Positions 16,929-24,306 of a DNA stretch of 64,000 nucleotides are shown in pieces. Source of the DNA: an uncultured Collinsella sp. (lineage in GTDB: Bacteria; Actinomycetota; Coriobacteriia; Coriobacteriales; Coriobacteriaceae); NCBI GenBank assembly GCA_958413895.1, contig CATYVQ010000001.1, forward strand, positions 124,001 to 188,000. Reading direction: 5' to 3'. Numbering within the stretch: the stretch's first letter is position 1; every line of letters starts with the position of its first letter. Under the pieces are notes generated by a model. The model was not told where the DNA came from, searched no databases, and was given only the letters and a program-made list of their open reading frames with translations. Position numbers and translations under genes: made by a program.

Positions 16929-18170
16929 TTAGAGGTCCTCGCGCCAGAAGGGCATGCTCATGCAGCGCGGGCCGCCGCGGCCGCGGGAGAGCTCGGCGGA
17001 GGGCACGACGAGAAGGTCCAGGCCCTCCTTGTACAGCACGTCGTTGGTGACGGTGTTGCGGGCGTAGACGCAGATCTTGCCGGGCTCGACGCACAGGGTG
17101 TTGGAGCCGTCGTTCCACTGCTCGCGGGAGGCCGCGATCGGGTCGCCGCCGCCGCAGGGGATCAGCTTGACCTGGTCGACGCCGGTGGCGTCCTCCAGGA
17201 CGTGCTCGAGGGTGTCCTCGATCAGGCGGATGTTCACGTCGCCCGGGTTCTTGCCGGCGGTCAGCTCGTAGACGCGCAGGGTGCCCATGATGGCGGGGTG
17301 GATCGTGAACTTATCGACGTCGATCTGGGTGAAGACCGTGTCGAGGTGCATGAAGGCGCGCGAGACCGGGATGTCGAAGGCCAGGATGCGCTCGACCTTG
17401 GAGTCGGAGTTCCAGAAGATGTTCTGGGCCATGACGTCGATCGCGGCGGCCTGGGTGCGCTGGGAGATGCCGACGGCGAGGGTCTTCTCGTTGATGTTCA
17501 GCACGTCGCCGCCCTCGGTGTGGAACTGGCAGTCGCGGCGGAAGTACAGCGAGACGTCCTTGTAGTCGGGGTGGTACTTGAAGATGTACTTGCCGTACAG
17601 GGTCTCGCGGTTGCGGGTGACCGAGTACATGCGGTTGAGGTTGACGCCCTCGCCGACGACCGCGAACGGGTCGCGGGTGAAGTAGAGGTTGGGCATCGGG
17701 TCGATGATCAGGTCGGACTCGGACTCGGAGTTGACCAGGGAGTCGAGGGTCGTGGACGCCGTGAGGGGCATCTCGATCTCGGACTTGGTCATGCCGGCCA
17801 TGGTCTTCTTGACGAACTCGAGGTTGTCCTCGATGGAGTCCAGCTTCTCGCGGACGATCTGCGGCATGTGCTGGCCGCGGATGCCTGCCTCGGCGATGTA
17901 CTGGTCGGTGAACTCGGCGCGGGCGCCGGGGACCTGGTCGAACACCTCGGCGACGAGGTTCTCGAGATAGAGGACCTCCACGCCCTGGTCCCTCAGGATC
18001 TGGGCGAAGGTGTCGTGCTCCCGCTGCGCGACCTCCAGGAACGGGACGTCGTCGAACAGGAGTCGCTCGAGCTCGTCGGGCGGCAGGTTGAGGAGCTCGT
18101 CGCCGGGACGGTGCAGGCAGACCTTCCTGAGCTTGCCGATCTCGGAAGGCACGTGCAGACCTTTCGTCAT
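16929..18170 (-). CDS. arcA: Arginine deiminase, copy 1 (operon copy)
   Basis: Hydrolyses arginine to citrulline and ammonia, the entry to the ATP-yielding deiminase pathway. It is 413 residues. Guanidine-group fold motifs include NLYFTRDPFAVVGEGVNLNRM, FHTEGGDVLNIN, MHLDTVFTQID, IPCGGGDPIAASREQWNDG and the C-terminal nucleophile in RGGPRCMSMPF. Its codons are extremely GC3-biased, as in a highly expressed gene. The reading frame is base-for-base the same as the copy at 20018-21259 except the stop codon (TAA here, TAG there). It leads arcA-arcB-arcD. The 24 bp before the ATG are shared; beyond that the promoters diverge while keeping common boxes. Confidence 0.97.
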   Translation of the reverse strand: MTKGLHVPSEIGKLRKVCLHRPGDELLNLPPDELERLLFDDVPFLEVAQREHDTFAQILRDQGVEVLYLENLVAEVFDQVPGARAEFTDQYIAEAGIRGQHMPQIVREKLDSIEDNLEFVKKTMAGMTKSEIEMPLTASTTLDSLVNSESESDLIIDPMPNLYFTRDPFAVVGEGVNLNRMYSVTRNRETLYGKYIFKYHPDYKDVSLYFRRDCQFHTEGGDVLNINEKTLAVGISQRTQAAAIDVMAQNIFWNSDSKVERILAFDIPVSRAFMHLDTVFTQIDVDKFTIHPAIMGTLRVYELTAGKNPGDVNIRLIEDTLEHVLEDATGVDQVKLIPCGGGDPIAASREQWNDGSNTLCVEPGKICVYARNTVTNDVLYKEGLDLLVVPSAELSRGRGGPRCMSMPFWREDL

Positions 18171-18204
18171 GGCCTCCTACCTTTCTTTCGGGCCCTTGTC
18201 AGGG

Positions 18205-18320
18205 CCGATTCGTTAGCGCCCCTCCGTGTGAGGCGTTATTGCTGACGATATATTTATATCCAAAATCAGCCCATACTTCCACCTTGCCCCCGAACGGTTT
18301 TTTATAGGGGGTGAACGGCA
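18205..18320 (-). promoter_or_regulatory. arcA copy 1 promoter with 21-bp-spaced CCGTTC repeats
   Basis: Minus-strand CCGTTC sites at 18318-18313 and 18297-18292 are exactly 21 bp apart. A likely -10 box, TATAAA in GGATATAAA, is near 18259-18252, with a poor -35. The same layout occurs before arcA copy 2, and blocks around GGGGGC, AGGTGGAA, TTTTGGATATAA, GTCAGCAA and ACGGAGGGGCGCT are shared. The sites would sit near -48 and -69, suiting an activator (inference). Confidence 0.65.
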
Positions 18321-18600
18321 TACACATATACTTCACGCATGGCACACTTCATCTTAATAAAGCGTATTTACGTGCTTAAACGCGTTTTCAATCCTAAAAT
18401 CAAATGGAACTTAACTTTGTTAAACCATCCTCAAATTGCATATTTCCACTAAAGCTATGAATAGAATTAGCGGTTCATACCGCGTCTCAACCATTTTCAT
18501 TTTTATTCAGAAAAAAGTTTGTCCTATTCATTTCTGGTAAATAAATTACCGTTTACCAGACGCTTGATACCGTTCACCGGAAACTCAGTATAAGGCCCAG
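18321..18600. other. AT-rich upstream region of arcA copy 1 with further sites
   Basis: No gene. It contains a perfect GCGGT-TCAT-ACCGC inverted repeat (18470-18483) and, on the plus strand, TACCGTTTACC (18547-18557) and TACCGTTCACC (18568-18578), again exactly 21 bp apart but facing the other way. G+C is visibly lower than in the flanking genes. Confidence 0.5.
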
Positions 18601-18658
18601 CGGATACCGGCTCGCTTTACGGCCCCATTTGTAACAACTTGACTTCTCGGTATAGAAA

Positions 18659-18696
18659 AACGGACCCGCTTCACTAGGGAAACGGGTCCGTTTTCG
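18659..18696 (-). terminator. Terminator of the aminotransferase gene
   Basis: Arms AACGGACCCG and CGGGTCCGTT around TTCACTAGGGAAA form a strong stem. On the minus strand it is followed by TTTTTCT. It ends the aminotransferase transcript 48 bp past its stop codon. Confidence 0.88.
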
Positions 18697-18743
18697 ATTA
18701 TCTTTGGCCAATTTAGATAAGGCCATCGAAGATCATCGGAATC

Positions 18744-19868
18744 CTAGCGATCAAACTCCGCCAGTGCCTCGCCCAAAAGCCTCAGGCCCTCACGCAGAAC
18801 GTCCTCGCTCGCGCAGTAGCCCAGGCGTGCGCCACAGGGAAGCTCAAAGCGGCTGCCGGGTACCAGCAGCACTCCCCTCTCGGACAGCAGGCGCTTGCAG
18901 AACCCCTCGTCATCCTCGGGAATATCAAGCTGGATAAATGAGGTGGACACGCCCTGCGGCGCCGTCCAGGAAACGCGGTGCTGCGTATCGATCCAAGCCT
19001 GCGCGATATCGCAGTTGCCAAACACGATCTTGCGATTGCGCTCGAGGATCTTGTCCTTGTGCTCAAGCACATAGGTCGCCAGGGCATCGTTGAACACGCC
19101 GCCGCAGATCATGGTGTAATCGCGATAGGTACGGATGCGGTTGGACACCTCTTCGTCGGCCACGACCCAGCCCGCGCGGGCCGCAGGCGTCGAGTAAGTC
19201 TTAGACACCGAGTTGGTGACGATGGCTTTCTCGTACACATCGGCCATCGACATGAAGGACTCGGTGTTCTCGAGGGGCAAGTACACCTCGTCGCACAGCA
19301 CATAGGCGCCCACCGAGCGGGCGATCTCGGCAATCTGTCCGAGCGTATCGGCATCAAGCACCGTACCGATGGGGTTCGATGCGTTGTTGATGCAGATGAG
19401 CCTGGTATTGGGACGGACCAAGCGCTTGAGTTCCTCGATATCGGGCTTCCAGCCGAGTTCCTCGCGAAGCTCCCAATACTCGACCTCGGCGCCCAGCGTG
19501 CGCGGAATCTCGTAGAGCGGCGCGTAGGTGGGCCACTCGGCGATAACATGGTCGCCGGGCTCGACCACAGCCATGATGGCGTTGAGGTTAGCGCCCGTGC
19601 AGCCATTGGTCTGCAGAATGTGATCGGGATTGACCTCGCGACGATACAGCTTGGCAACCTCGGCCTTAAACTCCGGCGAGCCCTCGATCCAGCCGTAGTT
19701 CATCTTCTCGCGGTCCAGGCGCTCGTAGAACGTGGCGCCGTCCTGCTCATCGAGCGCGCGCAGCTCGCCCATGGTGAGCGACGAGATCGTCGACTGGGCG
19801 ATGTCCCACGTGGCACTCTTCTCCCAAACGTTGAGCCATTCCTCAACGCCAATCGTCTTGATGTCCAT
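18744..19868 (-). CDS. PLP-dependent aminotransferase, class I/II fold
   Basis: A 374-residue cytoplasmic fold-type I PLP enzyme. It shows YGWIEGSPEFK near residue 55, QTNGCTGANLNAIMAVVEPGD (cofactor loop), NNASNPIGTVL (Asn contacting PLP), CDEVYLPL and the Schiff-base lysine in SVSKTYSTPAARAGW. The C-terminal Arg lies in VPGSRFELPCGARLGYC. Substrate is unknown; the position between two arginine deiminase genes invites an arginine- or ornithine-linked role but is not proof. The ATG at 19868 has AGGAG 7 nt upstream. It has its own terminator. Confidence 0.82.
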   Translation of the reverse strand: MDIKTIGVEEWLNVWEKSATWDIAQSTISSLTMGELRALDEQDGATFYERLDREKMNYGWIEGSPEFKAEVAKLYRREVNPDHILQTNGCTGANLNAIMAVVEPGDHVIAEWPTYAPLYEIPRTLGAEVEYWELREELGWKPDIEELKRLVRPNTRLICINNASNPIGTVLDADTLGQIAEIARSVGAYVLCDEVYLPLENTESFMSMADVYEKAIVTNSVSKTYSTPAARAGWVVADEEVSNRIRTYRDYTMICGGVFNDALATYVLEHKDKILERNRKIVFGNCDIAQAWIDTQHRVSWTAPQGVSTSFIQLDIPEDDEGFCKRLLSERGVLLVPGSRFELPCGARLGYCASEDVLREGLRLLGEALAEFDR

Positions 19869-19924
19869 GGCCAAGCTCCTTACAAAAGCAGTCATCCAAT
19901 CGTGTTGACGTTCCTCATACAAGA

Positions 19925-19957
19925 TTGGGGCGGTGCGAAAACCCGCACCGCCCCAAT
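19925..19957 (-). terminator. Terminator of arcA copy 2
   Basis: Arms TTGGGGCGGTGCG and CGCACCGCCCCAA around a short A/C-rich loop give a 13-bp stem, 60 bp past the arcA copy 2 stop and 57 bp before the aminotransferase start. The T-tract is weak. A second small stem, GGGTC/GACCC, covers the arcA stop codon (20003-20018). Confidence 0.75.
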
Positions 19958-20017
19958 GGGAGACATCTAATGGCAGCTAGATGTATATATTATGACCTGT
20001 ACGGGTCCTTGAAGACC

Positions 20018-21259
20018 CTAGAGGTCCTCGCGCCAGAAGGGCATGCTCATGCAGCGCGGGCCGCCGCGGCCGCGGGAGAGCTCGGCGGAGGGCACGACGA
20101 GAAGGTCCAGGCCCTCCTTGTACAGCACGTCGTTGGTGACGGTGTTGCGGGCGTAGACGCAGATCTTGCCGGGCTCGACGCACAGGGTGTTGGAGCCGTC
20201 GTTCCACTGCTCGCGGGAGGCCGCGATCGGGTCGCCGCCGCCGCAGGGGATCAGCTTGACCTGGTCGACGCCGGTGGCGTCCTCCAGGACGTGCTCGAGG
20301 GTGTCCTCGATCAGGCGGATGTTCACGTCGCCCGGGTTCTTGCCGGCGGTCAGCTCGTAGACGCGCAGGGTGCCCATGATGGCGGGGTGGATCGTGAACT
20401 TATCGACGTCGATCTGGGTGAAGACCGTGTCGAGGTGCATGAAGGCGCGCGAGACCGGGATGTCGAAGGCCAGGATGCGCTCGACCTTGGAGTCGGAGTT
20501 CCAGAAGATGTTCTGGGCCATGACGTCGATCGCGGCGGCCTGGGTGCGCTGGGAGATGCCGACGGCGAGGGTCTTCTCGTTGATGTTCAGCACGTCGCCG
20601 CCCTCGGTGTGGAACTGGCAGTCGCGGCGGAAGTACAGCGAGACGTCCTTGTAGTCGGGGTGGTACTTGAAGATGTACTTGCCGTACAGGGTCTCGCGGT
20701 TGCGGGTGACCGAGTACATGCGGTTGAGGTTGACGCCCTCGCCGACGACCGCGAACGGGTCGCGGGTGAAGTAGAGGTTGGGCATCGGGTCGATGATCAG
20801 GTCGGACTCGGACTCGGAGTTGACCAGGGAGTCGAGGGTCGTGGACGCCGTGAGGGGCATCTCGATCTCGGACTTGGTCATGCCGGCCATGGTCTTCTTG
20901 ACGAACTCGAGGTTGTCCTCGATGGAGTCCAGCTTCTCGCGGACGATCTGCGGCATGTGCTGGCCGCGGATGCCTGCCTCGGCGATGTACTGGTCGGTGA
21001 ACTCGGCGCGGGCGCCGGGGACCTGGTCGAACACCTCGGCGACGAGGTTCTCGAGATAGAGGACCTCCACGCCCTGGTCCCTCAGGATCTGGGCGAAGGT
21101 GTCGTGCTCCCGCTGCGCGACCTCCAGGAACGGGACGTCGTCGAACAGGAGTCGCTCGAGCTCGTCGGGCGGCAGGTTGAGGAGCTCGTCGCCGGGACGG
21201 TGCAGGCAGACCTTCCTGAGCTTGCCGATCTCGGAAGGCACGTGCAGACCTTTCGTCAT
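20018..21259 (-). CDS. arcA: Arginine deiminase, copy 2 (solitary)
   Basis: Same 413-residue enzyme as the copy at 16929-18170, offset by 3089 bp. The identity includes synonymous sites and stops at the stop codon (TAG instead of TAA) on one side and about 24 bp before the ATG on the other. All catalytic motifs, including RGGPRCMSMPF, are intact. It stands alone, with its own promoter and terminator, about 150 bp before the unrelated aminotransferase gene. Perfect coding identity between diverged flanks points to gene conversion or very recent replacement rather than a fresh tandem duplication. Confidence 0.97.
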   Translation of the reverse strand: MTKGLHVPSEIGKLRKVCLHRPGDELLNLPPDELERLLFDDVPFLEVAQREHDTFAQILRDQGVEVLYLENLVAEVFDQVPGARAEFTDQYIAEAGIRGQHMPQIVREKLDSIEDNLEFVKKTMAGMTKSEIEMPLTASTTLDSLVNSESESDLIIDPMPNLYFTRDPFAVVGEGVNLNRMYSVTRNRETLYGKYIFKYHPDYKDVSLYFRRDCQFHTEGGDVLNINEKTLAVGISQRTQAAAIDVMAQNIFWNSDSKVERILAFDIPVSRAFMHLDTVFTQIDVDKFTIHPAIMGTLRVYELTAGKNPGDVNIRLIEDTLEHVLEDATGVDQVKLIPCGGGDPIAASREQWNDGSNTLCVEPGKICVYARNTVTNDVLYKEGLDLLVVPSAELSRGRGGPRCMSMPFWREDL

Positions 21260-21293
21260 GGCCTCCTACCTTTCTTTCGGGCCTTACTGGCCG

Positions 21294-21410
21294 AATGTAT
21301 CAGCGCCCCTCCGTATGGGACGCTGCTTGCTGACAGCTCTAGTTATATCCAAAAACCACCCGCAATTCCACCTCGCCCCCGAACGGTCAGCAAAGTGCGA
21401 TGAACGGTAT
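21294..21410 (-). promoter_or_regulatory. arcA copy 2 promoter with 21-bp-spaced CCGTTC repeats
   Basis: Minus-strand CCGTTC sites at 21407-21402 and 21386-21381 are exactly 21 bp apart, as before copy 1, followed by the shared GGGGGC, AGGTGGAA and TTTTTGGATATAAC blocks. The TATAAC is the probable -10 box, about 33 bp after the nearer site. Confidence 0.65.
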
Positions 21411-21811
21411 ATCGCATATGATTCCCCCATGATGCACTTCAGTTCTCTAAAGCAGGTTTTCAAAGGTAATCGTTCTTTTTTCTAAGGAATTGAGCAAGAT
21501 TGCACAAATAATTTCATGTTTAGGAATTGCATAGCTAAAACTGTTTTCTGCATATATATGTCGTCTGTCCATGATTCAATTTGGATTCGATTATATTCAG
21601 CTCGCAATCATTCTTATTCATACATCCTCACCAATTGAGTATGGATATAGATTGTTTTCAAAACGAGTTGGACGGTTAGTTGTATGCCTTGACGGCGTAA
21701 GAAGTAGGTTAAGATACCGTTCGCACAATACGTCCGTGCCACAGGTCGACTAAATTGAGACAATAGGAAATAGTGTTAGGCTACCGTCCCCTGTAGGGAC
21801 TGAACGGACAG
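21411..21811. other. AT-rich divergent intergenic region, arcA2/ppk1
   Basis: No credible gene. Low G+C compared with both neighbours. It carries a lone ATACCGTTCGC (21715-21725) resembling the arcA sites and a GTCCC-CTGTA-GGGAC hairpin (21786-21800) in the ppk1 leader, 11 bp before the start codon. Confidence 0.4.
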
Positions 21812-24205
21812 ATGCATATGCCGAGCAAAATCGAAAAAAAGCAAGCCGCCGCAAAGCTGCGCAAGCCGCCGCGCGACTTCTCGTACACGCAGAACCGAGA
21901 GCTCAGCTGGCTGCGCTTTGACAACCGCGTGCTCGACGAGGCTTTTGATGAGTCTGTGCCGCTGTTCGAGCGCCTTAAGTTCGTCTCGATCTTCGAGTCA
22001 AACCTCGATGAGTTCCTCATGGTGCGCGTGGGCGGTCTGTCCGACCTTGCCGAGCTCAAAAAGCAACCTGTCGACAACAAGAGCAATATGACCGCCTCCG
22101 AACAGGTCGATGCTGTCATGGCAGAGCTGCCCGAGCTCCTCGACCGCTGGGAGTCCATTTTCAAAAGCATCGAGGGCAAGCTCGACACCCTGGGCGTTCA
22201 CCGCGCCCGCATCGATTCGCTTACGCCCGAGGAGCGCACCTTTGTAACCCGCTATTTCCAGGCCTACGTATCGCCGGTCATCTCGCCGTTGGTCATCGAC
22301 CCGCGCCACCCCTTCCCCAACCTGCGCAACGGCGCGCTCTACCTGGCGTGCGGCCTGGACGGCGTCACCGACGAGGAGAGCCTGCTGGGCCTGATCGAGA
22401 TTCCCGCCTCGATGAACCGCGTGGTCGAGATCCCCTCGCCCACCGGCACCTACTCCTACATTCTGCTCGAGGACGTCATCCTCGCCTGCCTGGACAGCTG
22501 CTTTGGCTCCTATAAGCCGCTGGATCGCGCGCTGATCCGCGTCACCCGCAATGCCGATATCGACCCGGACGGCGAGGGCGTCGAGGAGGAAGAGGATTAC
22601 CGCCAGCACATGAAGCGCATCCTCAAGAAACGCTTGCGCCTGCAGCCGGTGGTGCTCGCCGTATCGGGCTCGCTCGAAAAGCCAACGCTCAAGACTATCC
22701 GCAAGGCGCTCGAGCTCTCGCGTCGCTCGGTCTTTACCTGCGATATCCCGCTCAACCTGGGCTATGTCTTTGGCATTGAGGGCAAGATTCCCGAGCACCT
22801 GCGCAACGAGCTGCTCTTTACGCCGTTTAAGCCGCAGCCCAACCCCACCATCGATATGACCCGCTCCATACGCGAGCAGGTGCTTCAGCACGACAAGCTG
22901 CTCTTTTATCCCTATGAGGCCATGAACCCCTTCCTGGATCTGGTGCACGAGGCCGCCTACGACCCCGAGTGCATCTCGCTGCGTATCACGCTCTACCGCG
23001 TGGCCAAGCAGAGCCGCCTGTGCGAGTCGCTGATCGATGCCGCCGAGAACGGCAAAGAGGTCACGGTGCTCATGGAGCTCCGCGCCCGCTTCGACGAGCA
23101 GAACAACATCGAGTGGGCCGAGCGTCTGGAAGAGGCAGGCTGCACCGTCATCTACGGCTCCGAGGGCTTTAAGTGCCACTCCAAGATCTGCCAGCTCACC
23201 TATCGCGAGGGCATGGCGCTTACACGCCTGACGCTGTTGGGCACCGGCAACTTTAACGAGAAGACGGCCAAACTCTACAGCGACTTTATGCTCATGACCG
23301 CCCATCCCGGCATCGGCGAGGACGCCAACTTGTTCTTCCGCAACCTGTCGCTGGGCAACCTTCGCGGCGATTACCGCTTCCTGGGCGTGGCGCCCGTGGG
23401 CCTCAAGCCGCTCATCATGCGCGGCCTGGATCGCGAGATCCAGCGCGCCCTCGTTGGCGAGCCCGCCCGTGTGTTCTTTAAGCTCAACTCGCTCACCGAC
23501 CGCGAGGTCATCGACAAGATCGCTGAGGCATCGTGCGCAGGAGTTCGCGTGGACATGATCATCCGCGGCATCTCGTGCCTCAAGCCGGGCGTTCCGGGCA
23601 AGACCGAGAATGTGCATGTCCGTTCTATCGTCGGACGCTTTTTGGAGCATGCGCGCGTTTACGCCTTTGGCGTGGACTCGGACATGATCTATCTGAGCTC
23701 GGCCGACATGATGACGCGCAACACCGAGCACCGCGTGGAGATCGCCTTCCCCGTGCTCGACCCCACCTGTCGCGCCCTGGTGCACGAGTACATGGGCATG
23801 CAGCTGCGCGACAACGTGAAGGCCCGCAGCCTCACGAGCGACGGTACCTGGGTCCCCGTGGAGCGTGCAGAGGGTGAGAAACCCTTCAACTCGCAGGAAG
23901 CCCTGCTGGAGCGTGCCTATCGCAACGCCGAGGCCGCCGAGGCAAAGCCCGCCCCTGCTCCTGAGCCGCAGCCGGCCACTACCGAGGTTCAGAAGGTCCA
24001 GGCGACCGTCATTGAGCCCGAGCCCGCACCTGCACCTCAGCCCGAGCCGCAGGTCACCAAGCCCGCACCCGAGACGAGCGCCCGTCGCGATAAGCCCGCC
24101 GGCAAGACCAAGGCCATCGAGCGCCATCGCCCCGGTCGCGTGCGCATGGGCCTGGGCCTGATCGGCCTGGGTCTTAAGACGCTCATTACCGGCAAGACGA
24201 AATAG
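21812..24205 (+). CDS. ppk1: Polyphosphate kinase 1 with C-terminal extension
   Basis: Reversible synthesis of polyphosphate from ATP. It is 797 residues; usual PPK1 proteins are near 690-720. The N-terminal domain starts FSYTQNRELSWLRFDNRVLDEA; the catalytic half holds EGFKCHSKICQLTYREG with the phosphorylated His, and the second phospholipase-D-like domain ends around DMMTRNTEHRVEIAFPV. Residues about 711-797 are an added Pro/Ala/Glu-rich linker followed by a basic, glycine-rich amphipathic end (RMGLGLIGLGLKTLITG). An ATG at 21818 is an alternative start. A terminator follows. Confidence 0.94.
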   Translation: MHMPSKIEKKQAAAKLRKPPRDFSYTQNRELSWLRFDNRVLDEAFDESVPLFERLKFVSIFESNLDEFLMVRVGGLSDLAELKKQPVDNKSNMTASEQVDAVMAELPELLDRWESIFKSIEGKLDTLGVHRARIDSLTPEERTFVTRYFQAYVSPVISPLVIDPRHPFPNLRNGALYLACGLDGVTDEESLLGLIEIPASMNRVVEIPSPTGTYSYILLEDVILACLDSCFGSYKPLDRALIRVTRNADIDPDGEGVEEEEDYRQHMKRILKKRLRLQPVVLAVSGSLEKPTLKTIRKALELSRRSVFTCDIPLNLGYVFGIEGKIPEHLRNELLFTPFKPQPNPTIDMTRSIREQVLQHDKLLFYPYEAMNPFLDLVHEAAYDPECISLRITLYRVAKQSRLCESLIDAAENGKEVTVLMELRARFDEQNNIEWAERLEEAGCTVIYGSEGFKCHSKICQLTYREGMALTRLTLLGTGNFNEKTAKLYSDFMLMTAHPGIGEDANLFFRNLSLGNLRGDYRFLGVAPVGLKPLIMRGLDREIQRALVGEPARVFFKLNSLTDREVIDKIAEASCAGVRVDMIIRGISCLKPGVPGKTENVHVRSIVGRFLEHARVYAFGVDSDMIYLSSADMMTRNTEHRVEIAFPVLDPTCRALVHEYMGMQLRDNVKARSLTSDGTWVPVERAEGEKPFNSQEALLERAYRNAEAAEAKPAPAPEPQPATTEVQKVQATVIEPEPAPAPQPEPQVTKPAPETSARRDKPAGKTKAIERHRPGRVRMGLGLIGLGLKTLITGKTK

Positions 24206-24215
24206 ACGTTTGTAG

Positions 24216-24259
24216 AAGCGCCCCGTATTTGAGGAATGCCCCAGATACGGGGCGCTTTT
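24216..24259 (+). terminator. Terminator of ppk1
   Basis: Arms AAGCGCCCCGTAT and ATACGGGGCGCTT around a 17-nt loop, followed by TTC. It lies 11 bp after the stop codon. Confidence 0.88.
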
Positions 24260-24306
24260 CCCTGCTACCATGGTTGCGAACAAAACCGCGAATGGCAGGC
24301 AGGAAT

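Noticed and set aside
15822..18245. An 807-codon open frame on the plus strand across arcB and arcA copy 1, with a similar one across arcA copy 2 (19925-21403)
   Set aside because: It is antisense to well-recognised enzymes and is Val/Gly/Asp/Leu-rich low-complexity sequence, as expected from mirror reading of strongly GC3-biased genes. No ribosome site or family match.
16860..21300. arcA duplication as a composite transposon
   Set aside because: No transposase, terminal inverted repeats or target duplications; the arcA copies are in direct orientation with diverged flanks.
21998..24283. A 761-codon minus-strand frame opposite ppk1
   Set aside because: Shadow of ppk1; composition (Leu/Ala/Val/Gly/His) is typical of antisense frames in GC-rich genes.
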